DNA from: Sulfurimonas crateris
GTDB taxonomy: Bacteria; Campylobacterota; Campylobacteria; Campylobacterales; Sulfurimonadaceae
Assembly: GCF_005217605.1 (NCBI RefSeq)
Contig: NZ_SZPX01000001.1
Location: 62,001 to 126,000 of the forward strand
Length of the DNA: 64,000 bases
Direction: 5' to 3'
The notes below the pieces were generated by a model. That model saw only the letters and a program-made list of their open reading frames with translations, ran no database searches and was not told the DNA's origin. Positions 19,769 to 27,849 of this stretch are shown here, one piece after another (the stretch's first letter is position 1; each line of letters begins with the position of its first letter). The position numbers were made by a program, and so were the translations under genes.

Positions 19769-20185
19769 ATGGCGGGGATACATTTTGGATTTGACAACTT
19801 TAGGCAACTTCTTGATCTTAGCATAGGTCTAGCCGAGAGGCTTGATGAGAACCGTGCTGAGAGTTTTACCCTTTTGTATTGCGATTTCTCATCTGTTGAG
19901 GCTTCTGTTATAAAAAGCTCTTTGGAGCATATACTTAGAAACTCTGATGCTATAGTACATAGTGAATCTGATTACTTTTTTCTGCTTCCATACACCGACA
20001 AATATGGAGCTAGAATCGTTAAAGATATGTTTGAAGAGTTTTTTGCCAGAGATCTAAACAACTCTATGGTAAGTTATCCCGTAGACGGAGAGAGTTCAAG
20101 AACGCTTGTTGAAGAGCTTGCAAACAACATAAGTACCACATACAAAAAAGATCTTAAATGTCTTGGTGACTTTAATCTTTACTAA
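19769..20185 (+). CDS. small protein resembling a degenerate GGDEF fold
   Basis: The protein is about 138 residues if it starts at the ATG at 19769, which has GTGGAG six bases upstream; a GTG at 19757 is the alternative. The pattern LLYCDFSSVEASVIKSSLEHILRNSDAIVHSESDYFFLLPYTDK is reminiscent of GGDEF-domain strands (an IDID-like strand, then a helix, then RYGGDEF-like R/H-x-E-S-D-Y-F), but all catalytic residues are replaced. Function is unknown, and the fold assignment is an inference from the hydrophobic pattern only. It overlaps the convergent small secreted-protein gene by 14 bases. Confidence 0.5.
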   Translation: MAGIHFGFDNFRQLLDLSIGLAERLDENRAESFTLLYCDFSSVEASVIKSSLEHILRNSDAIVHSESDYFFLLPYTDKYGARIVKDMFEEFFARDLNNSMVSYPVDGESSRTLVEELANNISTTYKKDLKCLGDFNLY

Positions 20186-20417
20186 AACTATACTCTCTGG
20201 AGTTTTTATAAAACTCCAGGGCATCTGATATCTTCTGCTCTTTATATACTTTTTTATCGCACACATACCTGCATTTTATTTTACTGTTATTCCCTGCCAT
20301 AACATTCAGCTCACTTTTTTTTGTCTCATAAGCAGACATATCAAAGCTGTGTCTCTTTGACTCGAAAGGGCTCCCGGCAATTAACAGTAGCGGAAATAGC
20401 AAGAATAATAATTTCAT
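20172..20417 (-). CDS. small secreted protein, unknown function
   Basis: The product has 81 residues. A clear signal peptide (MKLLFLLFPLLLIAGS) is followed by a basic mature part of about 65 residues with two close Cys residues (KCRYVCDKK), suggesting a disulfide or metal site in the periplasm. It is convergent with the preceding gene. Its upstream region lies next to the fliK sigma-54 promoter, which points the other way. No family is recognised. Confidence 0.6.
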   Translation of the reverse strand: MKLLFLLFPLLLIAGSPFESKRHSFDMSAYETKKSELNVMAGNNSKIKCRYVCDKKVYKEQKISDALEFYKNSREYSFSKD

Positions 20418-20457
20418 AATCCAAAATTATAGCTATATTTTTTTAATATGATCGATA

Positions 20458-20474
20458 TTGGAATAATTTGTGCT
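20458..20474 (+). promoter_or_regulatory. sigma-54 promoter of the fliK-flgD-flgE2 operon
   Basis: TTGGAATAATTTGTGCT has the -24 GG and -12 GC separated by exactly 10 bases, as RpoN requires. Hook and rod genes in Campylobacterota are known class II sigma-54 genes. The expected start is near 20485. Confidence 0.8.
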
Positions 20475-20515
20475 ATCTCTTTTAAAAATCTATGATTATA
20501 AAGGCGGTGCACAAA

Positions 20516-22135
20516 ATGATATTGTTAGATGGCAAAAGTAAAAATAGCTCATCGTCACCCCTTTCTTTAGTTACTCCAAAGAGTGAGAAGGGTATCTCTT
20601 TTTCGGATCTTTTAAAGGGAGTCAGTGAAAAAAAAGATGCTAAAGGTGTTCAAAACGGCTCTCTTATTCTCTCTCTAGGCAGTGAAGCAAAAAATGTTAA
20701 GCCTCTGCAGGTTGATCTAAAAGCAGAAAGAAGCATAAATCTAAAAGGGAGTGATGATCTAACTCTCCTGCAAGATGATGAAGAGTTATCGGCATTAAAC
20801 CCAAAACTTCTCTCTTCGCTTACAAAAGAGGAGATGAAGGCACTGAGCATAGAAGCAAAAAACTATCTAAAAGATCAGATCCAAAATAGTGACGGTTATA
20901 AAAAAGCTCAGATAAAAGAGCTGCCAAAGACTTTAAGCGGACTGGTAGAGGTTGCTAAAAAGTTTGATATAGATATAAGCAAGATAAGCTTTGAGGAGTT
21001 AAAAGGTACGCTAAAAGATAATACAAACCTTAAAGAGGTGCGAAGTGAGATCGTAAAAGAGATCTCGTCTGCTAAAGGTCAAGCTTCGCAAAAAGAGCCG
21101 ACTCAAGAGACGCTTACAAAAGAGGCGGTATCGCAAGCAAATGAAAACTCTAAAAAAGAGGCTCATAAAGAGGTGCGTCAAGAGATGCCAAAAGAGGCTC
21201 TAAAAGAGGTGCTAACTCAAACAAAAGAGACAACAACATCTATAAAAAACACTGACTCTCAAGAGAAAGATGCACAAAGAGCAGCTGCAAATGCACAAGC
21301 TTCACAAGAGATAAGTAAAGATGAAAAATTCACACAGGTGCAAAAAGAGATCAAAGAGACACCTCTGTTTAAGGCACAAACTCCGCAGCAGCATGCGACG
21401 ACAGAGCAGATAGTTCAGGTCAAAGCAAACACTGTGCATAATAAAACGGAAGAAAAAACGCCTAAAACAAAAGCGGACGAGACACTTAAACTCCTTCTTC
21501 GGGAAGAGAAGCCGTCTCTAAACACTATGGCGCTAACGGCTGATTTTTCAGTGGCTACAGCCAAAGTAATTGCACCAAATCCTACACAAGATGGTGTGAA
21601 AACACTCGAACAGCTTCTCAATAGAGATTTTGCTTCTTTTGAACAGAACACATCATCTGCAAAAACAGAATCACTTACAACGCATAAAGCTGATAGTTTT
21701 GAAGTTAAACTAAACGAAGCAAAGCAGATGATCAAGTATCTCTCCAATGATGTGAAAAATGCAATCGATGATTACAAATCGCCCTTTACAAGAGTTAAGA
21801 TCCAACTAAATCCTGCTCATCTTGGAGAGGTTGATCTAACAGTAGTGCAAAGAGGCAAGAATCTGCATGTAAACATCAGTTCAAATAACGTAGCTGTTAA
21901 TACTTTGGCAATGAATGCAAATGAGCTAAGAGTGCAGCTAAACAACAGTGGAATAAATAATGCTACATTAAATTTTAGTGACGGGGGGCAAAGTGGCGAT
22001 ACAAATGCAGGTGGACAACATCAGCAGAGACAAAATGAGCAGAGAGCTCATGAAGAGTATAGTTATTTTGAAAACGAAGAGATGCATGAAGAGACACTAA
22101 GCTCTTTAGAGATCGTGGTCCCTAGATACATATAA
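20516..22135 (+). CDS. fliK: flagellar hook-length control protein FliK
   Basis: FliK measures hook length and switches the flagellar export apparatus to late substrates. The long N-terminal part is Lys/Glu/Ser-rich and low in hydrophobics, as expected of the molecular ruler. The C-terminal Flg_hook domain contains LNPAHLGEVDLTVVQRG and later NELRVQLNNSGINNATLNFS. The tail is Gln/His/Glu-rich. I prefer the ATG at 20516 (AAGG upstream, about 30 bases after the predicted sigma-54 start). The ATG at 20492 would be almost leaderless and add eight residues. It corresponds in context to Cj0041 of Campylobacter jejuni. Confidence 0.9.
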   Translation: MILLDGKSKNSSSSPLSLVTPKSEKGISFSDLLKGVSEKKDAKGVQNGSLILSLGSEAKNVKPLQVDLKAERSINLKGSDDLTLLQDDEELSALNPKLLSSLTKEEMKALSIEAKNYLKDQIQNSDGYKKAQIKELPKTLSGLVEVAKKFDIDISKISFEELKGTLKDNTNLKEVRSEIVKEISSAKGQASQKEPTQETLTKEAVSQANENSKKEAHKEVRQEMPKEALKEVLTQTKETTTSIKNTDSQEKDAQRAAANAQASQEISKDEKFTQVQKEIKETPLFKAQTPQQHATTEQIVQVKANTVHNKTEEKTPKTKADETLKLLLREEKPSLNTMALTADFSVATAKVIAPNPTQDGVKTLEQLLNRDFASFEQNTSSAKTESLTTHKADSFEVKLNEAKQMIKYLSNDVKNAIDDYKSPFTRVKIQLNPAHLGEVDLTVVQRGKNLHVNISSNNVAVNTLAMNANELRVQLNNSGINNATLNFSDGGQSGDTNAGGQHQQRQNEQRAHEEYSYFENEEMHEETLSSLEIVVPRYI

Positions 22136-22144
22136 ATAAAACCT

Positions 22145-22185
22145 GCCGCTTTATGCGGCAAGCTTCAGTGCCACAGCGGCTAGCG
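22145..22185 (+). promoter_or_regulatory. structured element ahead of flgD (shared with flgE leader)
   Basis: Stem GCCGC-TTTAT-GCGGC is followed 7 bases later by AGTGCC-N5-GGCTAGCG. The same order and spacings occur upstream of flgE with a different stem sequence (GCCTC/GAGGC). A further GTAAAAAG/CTTTTTAC hairpin follows at 22188-22211. The element sits in the 134-base fliK-flgD gap and is therefore probably an RNA signal inside the operon. Confidence 0.55.
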
Positions 22186-22269
22186 AAGTAAAAAGGACTT
22201 GTTCTTTTTACGGATAATAAATAGGGGAAGGTTCCCTTAAATTTATGAAATAAAATTAAGGAGTTAATT

Positions 22270-22935
22270 ATGGCAATCACATCAACAGGCTTAAATGCTG
22301 CTACAAATGCGGAGTATGCTGCTCCGACAACGGTCGAGGACAAGTCGGTTCTAGACAAAGATGACTTTATGACCCTTTTGTTGGTTGAGCTTCAAAATCA
22401 AGATCCGACAGAGCCGATGGATAGCGAAAAGATCTTAACTCAAACTTCACAGCTTGCAACGTTAGAAGCTACTGAAAATACAAATAAAGCACTCTCGGAT
22501 TTGGCTGCATCACTTGGTATTTCACAGCAGTTTAGTACAATATCTGCTATTGGAAAAACAGCCGATACAGGAAGCAACGCAATTGTTTTTGAAGAGGGGA
22601 GCGAGACTATTTTTGAGATCTATTTTCCCGATGATATAGAACAGGGAAGCGTTGAGATGCTTGATGTAAACGGAAACATATTAAAGACATTGGATGTCGG
22701 CACAAACCCTAAGGGTGTTTACCAGTTTACATGGGACGGAACCGATGCAAACGGCAATACCGTAAACAGTGGAATATATTACGCAACTGCTTCATATAAA
22801 AATCCAAATGGCGATGATCTGACTACAAGAATCGGGGCGTATCCTATAGAGTCGGTTAAGTTTGAGGGTAATGAGACCTACTTTAAAGTAGGCTCCAGCT
22901 ATGTATCTCTCTCAGACGTAGCAGAGATTTACTAA
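22270..22935 (+). CDS. flgD: flagellar hook capping protein FlgD
   Basis: FlgD caps the growing hook and guides FlgE polymerisation. The 221-residue protein shows the conserved N-terminal export/cap region LDKDDFMTLLLVELQNQDPTEPMDSEKILTQTSQLATLE. The C-terminal half has the FlgD Ig/Tudor-like folds, with the hallmark WDGTDANGNTVNSGIYYA. TTAAGGAG precedes the ATG. It lies in the sigma-54 operon between fliK and flgE2, 134 bases after fliK and 16 bases before flgE2. Confidence 0.95.
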   Translation: MAITSTGLNAATNAEYAAPTTVEDKSVLDKDDFMTLLLVELQNQDPTEPMDSEKILTQTSQLATLEATENTNKALSDLAASLGISQQFSTISAIGKTADTGSNAIVFEEGSETIFEIYFPDDIEQGSVEMLDVNGNILKTLDVGTNPKGVYQFTWDGTDANGNTVNSGIYYATASYKNPNGDDLTTRIGAYPIESVKFEGNETYFKVGSSYVSLSDVAEIY

Positions 22936-22951
22936 AAAGAGGTACACACAA

Positions 22952-24208
22952 ATGATGAGCCAAGCTTTTTATACGGGAATAAACGGAATTAAAGCGCATC
23001 AGTATGGTATTGATGTCATTTCTGATAATTTAGCAAATATAAGTACGGTCGGATTTCGTGGCTATACGACAGAGTTCTCATCGCTTTTTGAAGAGGCTCT
23101 AGTTACAGCTTCATCTTTTTCAAATGCAAGCAGCGGTGTAGGGATAGGAACAAAATTAAATGCAGTTGCTATGAATGAGAGCAAAGGTGTTTTACAGCTC
23201 AGCGATAGAAGTACGGATCTGGCAATTTTGGGCGATGGCTGGTTTGGTATTCAAGGAGAAGGGAAACCTCTATATACACGTGATGGCGCTTTTACGTTCG
23301 ATAAAAATAGAGACTTGGTTACAAATGACGGTTACTATGTTTTAGGAACTATGGGAAACAATATAAATAACGGAGTTTTGACACAACAGCTGGCCGAGGT
23401 AGAACTTGGGGCTGTAGATGCGCAACAAAAACTTCAGTTTCCAGAAGATCTTCTTTTTCCTGTTCAGCCTACGACAGAGGCGAAATTTTACGGTAATTTG
23501 ACCGCGCTGGATGAGACAAGAGTTATAAGCTCAGGAATAATCGATGCACAAAACAACAGAAATAACTTAAGGTTAGAGTTTACAAAGAGCATCCCGCAAG
23601 TATCTCCTGGTTCACAGTGGGATATAACTGCTACCGTTGAGAATCTAGAAGGCACTAAGATCTACTCTACAAGTAGCGGCGTTGCAAGCTTTGATGCTGC
23701 TGGGGCGCTTATCTCCAACACTCTTACATCAATTAATAATAACGGAACAAATGTAGCGATAGATCTTGGAAGCGGATATGACGGTGTTATAGCGATGGGA
23801 GACGAATTTAGCGCTTCAAGCTCTGCAAACGGTCTTGAAGCAGGTGATCTTTTGGGTTATGATATAAACAAAAATGGAGAGGTAATAGCAACCTTTTCAA
23901 ACGGTATGCAGAGTGCAGTCGGAATGGTTGCCGTATACCATTTTCAAAATGACAGAGGACTTGAGCGTGTAAGCGGTTCAAGATTTGCAGAGTCGCAAAA
24001 TAGTGGCAGAGCAATATTTTTTCAAGATGAAAACGGTAAAAATATTATAGGAACGGATATGACAAACTTTAAGCTCGAGGGCTCAAATGTTGATATGACA
24101 GTCGGTCTTACGGAGATTATTATTATGCAGAGATCATACGATGCAAACTCAAAGTCCATAACTACAGCAGACGAGATGCTTCAAAAAGCATTGAGTATGG
24201 ATGCATAA
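22952..24208 (+). CDS. flgE2: flagellar hook-family protein FlgE2
   Basis: The 418-residue protein of the rod/hook/filament axial family has the N-terminal rod domain (AFYTGINGIKAHQYGIDVISDNLANISTVGFRG). The central DGWFGIQGEGKPLYTRDGAFTFDKN is typical of FlgE/FlgG. The C-terminal motif is SNVDMTVGLTEIIIMQRSYDANSKSITTADEMLQKAL. It is shorter than the major hook protein downstream. Its position after fliK-flgD matches flgE2 of Campylobacter (Cj0043). Whether it is a minor hook or junction component is not established. Confidence 0.85.
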   Translation: MMSQAFYTGINGIKAHQYGIDVISDNLANISTVGFRGYTTEFSSLFEEALVTASSFSNASSGVGIGTKLNAVAMNESKGVLQLSDRSTDLAILGDGWFGIQGEGKPLYTRDGAFTFDKNRDLVTNDGYYVLGTMGNNINNGVLTQQLAEVELGAVDAQQKLQFPEDLLFPVQPTTEAKFYGNLTALDETRVISSGIIDAQNNRNNLRLEFTKSIPQVSPGSQWDITATVENLEGTKIYSTSSGVASFDAAGALISNTLTSINNNGTNVAIDLGSGYDGVIAMGDEFSASSSANGLEAGDLLGYDINKNGEVIATFSNGMQSAVGMVAVYHFQNDRGLERVSGSRFAESQNSGRAIFFQDENGKNIIGTDMTNFKLEGSNVDMTVGLTEIIIMQRSYDANSKSITTADEMLQKALSMDA

Positions 24209-24213
24209 TAAAG

Positions 24214-24230
24214 TTGGAACATTAAATGCT
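24214..24230 (+). promoter_or_regulatory. sigma-54 promoter of flgE
   Basis: TTGGAACATTAAATGCT has GG and GC spaced by 10 bases and closely matches the TGGCAC-N5-TTGCW consensus. It begins five bases after the flgE2 stop. The expected transcript start is near 24241, giving a leader of about 115 bases. Confidence 0.85.
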
Positions 24231-24258
24231 AATTATTCTTACTAATAAAAATAATTTT

Positions 24259-24298
24259 GCCTCTTTTGAGGCAGGCGAGAGTGCCGATACGGCTAGCG
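24259..24298 (+). promoter_or_regulatory. structured element in the flgE 5' leader
   Basis: Stem GCCTC-TTTT-GAGGC, a 7-base linker, then AGTGCC-GATAC-GGCTAGCG. This is the second copy of the element found upstream of flgD, with stem bases changed on both sides. A GTCAA...TTGAC hairpin follows (24301-24327) and the ribosome-binding site AAAGGA lies after it. Confidence 0.6.
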
Positions 24299-24356
24299 TG
24301 GTCAAGGGTAGTTTTTCTTACTTTGACGTTAACTACTTAATAACAAAGGATTTAAG

Positions 24357-26516
24357 ATGTTAAAATCTCTTTTTGCCGGTGTATCCGGACTACAGTCGCA
24401 TCAAGTCGCGATGGACGTAGAATCAAACAATATCGCAAACGTAAATACTATAGGTTTTAAATATTCACGTGCAAATTTCTCAGACCTTCTTGCTCAAACC
24501 AAGGCGATAGCTACTGCTCCGCAAGGCGCTCTTGGGGGTAAAAACCCGGTACAGGTAGGTCTTGGGGCAAGTGCAAGTTCGGTAACTAAGATTTTTGCAC
24601 AGGGTTCAGTTCAAAACTCGGATAAAAATACAGACGTTGCCATTCAGGGAGATGGTTTTTTTATAGTCTCTCCAGATGGCGGAAACACTTATAAATATAC
24701 ACGTTCCGGCGACTTTAAGTTTGATGCTGGCGGTAACTTTGTTGATAACAACGGATTTATTGTTCAGGGGTGGTTGAGAGATCCGGTAACAGGGTATGTT
24801 GACGCTACAGCGCCTATTACAAATATAAACATACCGCCGGGGCTTACTACTCCTGCTTCTCCTACGCAGAATGTAGTTATTAAAGCAAACCTGAACTCAG
24901 GTCCGCGCGTCGATAACTATTCAGCTGCATATAGAGTGGAGAGTTATCCGGCAGGAACGGCAATTCCTTCACCTGCTGCGATTGATGAAAATGGAAACCC
25001 TATAGAATCGGGCGATATGGGCGTAATGTTCAACGAATCTGGTGAAGCTTTCAGCCTTCAAGCAGGTCAAGGTATATGGGCATCATTTGTAGATACAACT
25101 ACGACTGCTTCTGCACCGGTTACCGCCAATACCAATCTAGATATTACATTTGAACTGGATAACGGTACGACAAAGCAGATAACAAGCAATGCTCCAGGTG
25201 GAGAGACTCAGGCTCAGACCGCTTCAAGATTTGTCTCAGCCATCAATGCTCAAACATCTGTAACGGGCATTGAAGCTGTTTATGATGCAGGAACGGGAGA
25301 GATCACGCTTACAAACAGCAACTCTAACTCAAATGCTTCTCATAATATTAGAATAAGCGCAGTCGGTGGAGCGGATGGAAGTGGTTTTGTCGTGGGAGAT
25401 TCAGCTACTACGGCTTATAGATACCAGTATGATCCGACAGGCGCTACGACGGCAGAAGGGTTTGACAAAAAATTTAGAACCATAGCCGATCTTCGCGAAG
25501 GTTTAGAAAAAGAGGCTAGAGCAACTGCCGGCGACGGCGACCTTGATGGTCTTTTTGAAAACAATATAGAGGTAATCATTAATGAGCAGGGTAAATTTGA
25601 ACTATCAAATCCAGGCGGTTCCATAGATGGCGATTATGATATAAATCTCTCTATTACGGGTATGAACGCAAACAGTGTTGTCGGTGGCGGAATAAGTGAA
25701 AATACTAAGTTTACAAGGAGCATGGAAGCGCTTAATGCAACTCTACCTTCAGGTAGTACTGCAACTGCATTTTCACAAGGTTTTAATGCGGCGACACACT
25801 CTGCTAGTATTGATATTTTTGACTCTTTAGGTTCAAAACATACTTTAAGAACAGAGTTTAGAAAAGTTGCCGTTGATCCTTCTACGGGAAGTACTTGGAA
25901 TATGAAAATAAGTGTTCCGGAACCCGCTACCATAGATACGATAACACCATACAACGAAAAGACAGGTTTTATTAGATTTAACAGCGACGGCTCATTGGCT
26001 ACTTATAACCCGCCAAACGTCTCGTTTACGGCAAATAACGGTTCTGCTCCAAATCAGCAGGTTGCAATAAGTCTCGGTACATCAAATGCTTTTGACGGTA
26101 TGACAAGTTTTGACTCTGCTTCATCGACCTCAGGAATAAGCCAAGACGGTTTTACCGGAGGAGATTTAGTAGGTATCAGAATTGATCAGAGCGGTACGCT
26201 TGTGGGTTCATTTAGTAACGGACGCTCTTTTGGTTTGGCACAGATCGGTATGGCAAAGTTTACTAATAACGAAGGTCTTACAACTGAGGGCGGAAACGTA
26301 TTTATTCAGACCGCCAACTCGGGAGACCCTATTATAGGAACGGCTGCAACGGCAGGACGCGGGTTTATGCAAGCAGCTGCATTAGAGGCTTCAAACGTTG
26401 ACTTATCACGCTCTTTGACGCAGCTTATCATCATCCAAAGAGGGTATCAGGCGAACGGTAAAACGATTACCACTTCAGATACGCTTCTTGAGACACTTAT
26501 CGGATTAAAACGATAA
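24357..26516 (+). CDS. flgE: flagellar hook protein FlgE
   Basis: This is the major hook subunit, 719 residues, long as in Campylobacter and relatives. The N-terminal MLKSLFAGVSGLQSHQVAMDVESNNIANVNTIGFK and C-terminal ASNVDLSRSLTQLIIIQRGYQANGKTITTSDTLLETLIGLKR helices form the D0 coiled-coil core. The middle (roughly residues 150-560) is the variable surface-exposed insertion rich in Thr/Ser/Asn. Start: ATG at 24357 with AAAGGATTTAAG upstream. It has its own sigma-54 promoter, separate from the fliK operon. Confidence 0.95.
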   Translation: MLKSLFAGVSGLQSHQVAMDVESNNIANVNTIGFKYSRANFSDLLAQTKAIATAPQGALGGKNPVQVGLGASASSVTKIFAQGSVQNSDKNTDVAIQGDGFFIVSPDGGNTYKYTRSGDFKFDAGGNFVDNNGFIVQGWLRDPVTGYVDATAPITNINIPPGLTTPASPTQNVVIKANLNSGPRVDNYSAAYRVESYPAGTAIPSPAAIDENGNPIESGDMGVMFNESGEAFSLQAGQGIWASFVDTTTTASAPVTANTNLDITFELDNGTTKQITSNAPGGETQAQTASRFVSAINAQTSVTGIEAVYDAGTGEITLTNSNSNSNASHNIRISAVGGADGSGFVVGDSATTAYRYQYDPTGATTAEGFDKKFRTIADLREGLEKEARATAGDGDLDGLFENNIEVIINEQGKFELSNPGGSIDGDYDINLSITGMNANSVVGGGISENTKFTRSMEALNATLPSGSTATAFSQGFNAATHSASIDIFDSLGSKHTLRTEFRKVAVDPSTGSTWNMKISVPEPATIDTITPYNEKTGFIRFNSDGSLATYNPPNVSFTANNGSAPNQQVAISLGTSNAFDGMTSFDSASSTSGISQDGFTGGDLVGIRIDQSGTLVGSFSNGRSFGLAQIGMAKFTNNEGLTTEGGNVFIQTANSGDPIIGTAATAGRGFMQAAALEASNVDLSRSLTQLIIIQRGYQANGKTITTSDTLLETLIGLKR

Positions 26517-26534
26517 CTTTTAAATCTATTTTGT

Positions 26535-26540
26535 TATAAT
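26535..26540 (+). promoter_or_regulatory. -10 box of purT
   Basis: TATAAT placed so that transcription would start near 26547, just before the structured leader. It gives a leader of about 139 bases. Confidence 0.5.
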
Positions 26541-26561
26541 TCCTTTAACTCAACAAAGTAG

Positions 26562-26667
26562 TTTTAACTCTCTTGCTATACTTAACTTAGGCTTCACCTT
26601 GGGTGCCCCAAAATCAAAGATTTTGACCCTAAGGTTGCAGAATCGTTCGTATAGCATGTAGTTAAAA
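26562..26667 (+). promoter_or_regulatory. structured leader RNA of purT, riboswitch-like
   Basis: Nested stems are visible. Outer stem: TTTTAAC (26562-26568) with GTTAAAA (26661-26667), and GCTATAC with GTATAGC inside it. Next: ACCTT with AAGGT, then GGGT with ACCC. Terminal hairpin: CAAAATC-AAA-GATTTTG. Unpaired segments are TTAGGCTTC (5' side) and TGCAGAATCGTTCG (3' side). The same unpaired segments recur in the znuA leader at 58521-58632 (minus strand) with different but still pairing stems. It ends 18 bases before the purT ATG. It does not match TPP, ZTP, PRPP, folate or purine riboswitch consensus sequences as I know them. Confidence 0.65.
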
Positions 26668-26685
26668 TATTTACAAGGAATTATT

Positions 26686-27849
26686 ATGCGTTTCTCCGCT
26701 CCTCTAAAATCAAACTCAAAAAAAATTATGCTTCTAGGCTCAGGCGAACTCGGCAAGGAAGTTGCTATTGAAGCTCAAAGACTCGGTCTTGAAGTCATAG
26801 CAGTCGATAGATATCAAAATGCACCTGCACATCATGTAGCACACAGAAGCTATGTTGTAAATATGCAGGATAAATATGCAGTTTTGGAGATCATCCACCG
26901 TGAAAAGCCTGATTATATTCTGCCTGAGATCGAGGCTATAAGTATTGATGCCCTTTTTGCGGCAGAGGATAAAGGTTATAACGTTATTCCAAACGCAAGT
27001 GCCGTTAGTAAGACGATGAACAGAAAAAATATCCGTACATTCGCGGCGGAAGTTTTAGGTTTAAAAACAGGTCCTTATGAGTTTGTCACAACAAAAGAGG
27101 GTTTAAAAGATGCGGCCGAGCGTCTTGGTTTTCCTTGTGTTATTAAGCCTGTTATGAGCTCTTCGGGACATGGGCAGAGTGTAGCTAAAAGTGCAGAGGA
27201 TATCGATGCTTCATGGGAGATAGCAAAAGAGGCGCGCGGTGATGCAAGCGAGCTTATTGTAGAGGCTTTTATAGATTTTGATTATGAGATAACGATGCTA
27301 ACTGCAAGAAACGGCAGCGAGACCGTTTTTTGCGAGCCGATAGGGCATGAGCAAAAAGGCGGCGACTATGTGTTCTCATGGCAGCCTATGCAGATGAGCC
27401 CGCTTGCAAAAGAGCGCTCACAGGAGATCGCTAAAAAGATAACTGACGGTCTTGGCGGGCGCGGTCTTTTTGGCGTTGAACTATTCATAAAAGGTGATGA
27501 GGTCTACTTTTCCGAAGTATCTCCTCGTCCTCACGATACGGGGATGGTAACGCTTATTACTCAGTCTCAAAGCGAGTTTGCACTTCACCTAAGAGCCGTT
27601 CTTGGTCTTCCGCTTGGTTTTACCTTCTACGGTGAAGGGGCAAGTGCCGCATTTAAATCGGAAGTTCACAGTTACGCTCCTGTTATAAGTGTCGATGAGA
27701 GCCTCTTTAGTGACAACAGTTTTGTTAGAATTTTTTCTAAACCTGAAGCGCATAAAGGCAGAAGATTGGCGGTCGCACTTGTCTTTGATCAGGCAGATAA
27801 AGCACTAGAGAGAGCAAGAGAGCTGATCCAAAACATAAAGGACAGCTAA
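26686..27849 (+). CDS. purT: formate-dependent phosphoribosylglycinamide formyltransferase
   Basis: PurT makes formyl-GAR from GAR, formate and ATP in purine biosynthesis, independent of folate. The 387-residue ATP-grasp protein has the N-terminal [30 protein letters not shown] and the IEAISIDAL segment. The ATP-grasp loop is [14 protein letters not shown], and the metal-binding region FFGVELF-like ([27 protein letters not shown]) has the expected Glu residues. AAGGA precedes the ATG at 26686. It follows a structured leader and is followed immediately by a dehydrogenase gene (next ATG at 27850), so the two are coupled. Confidence 0.95.
   Translation: MRFSAPLKSNSKKIMLLGSGELGKEVAIEAQRLGLEVIAVDRYQNAPAHHVAHRSYVVNMQDKYAVLEIIHREKPDYILPEIEAISIDALFAAEDKGYNVIPNASAVSKTMNRKNIRTFAAEVLGLKTGPYEFVTTKEGLKDAAERLGFPCVIKPVMSSSGHGQSVAKSAEDIDASWEIAKEARGDASELIVEAFIDFDYEITMLTARNGSETVFCEPIGHEQKGGDYVFSWQPMQMSPLAKERSQEIAKKITDGLGGRGLFGVELFIKGDEVYFSEVSPRPHDTGMVTLITQSQSEFALHLRAVLGLPLGFTFYGEGASAAFKSEVHSYAPVISVDESLFSDNSFVRIFSKPEAHKGRRLAVALVFDQADKALERARELIQNIKDS

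Noticed and set aside
22145-22185. c-di-GMP (GEMM) riboswitch ahead of flgD/flgE
   Set aside because: The flagellar context is tempting, but the GCAAACC and ACGCAAAGCC core sequences of GEMM-I are not present in either leader.
26562-26667. TPP, ZTP or PRPP riboswitch in front of purT
   Set aside because: GGGTGCC looks like part of the TPP motif, but CTGAGA and the later TPP pyrophosphate-site sequence are missing; the CGCCTGGGC of ZTP and the ykkC core of PRPP switches are also absent.
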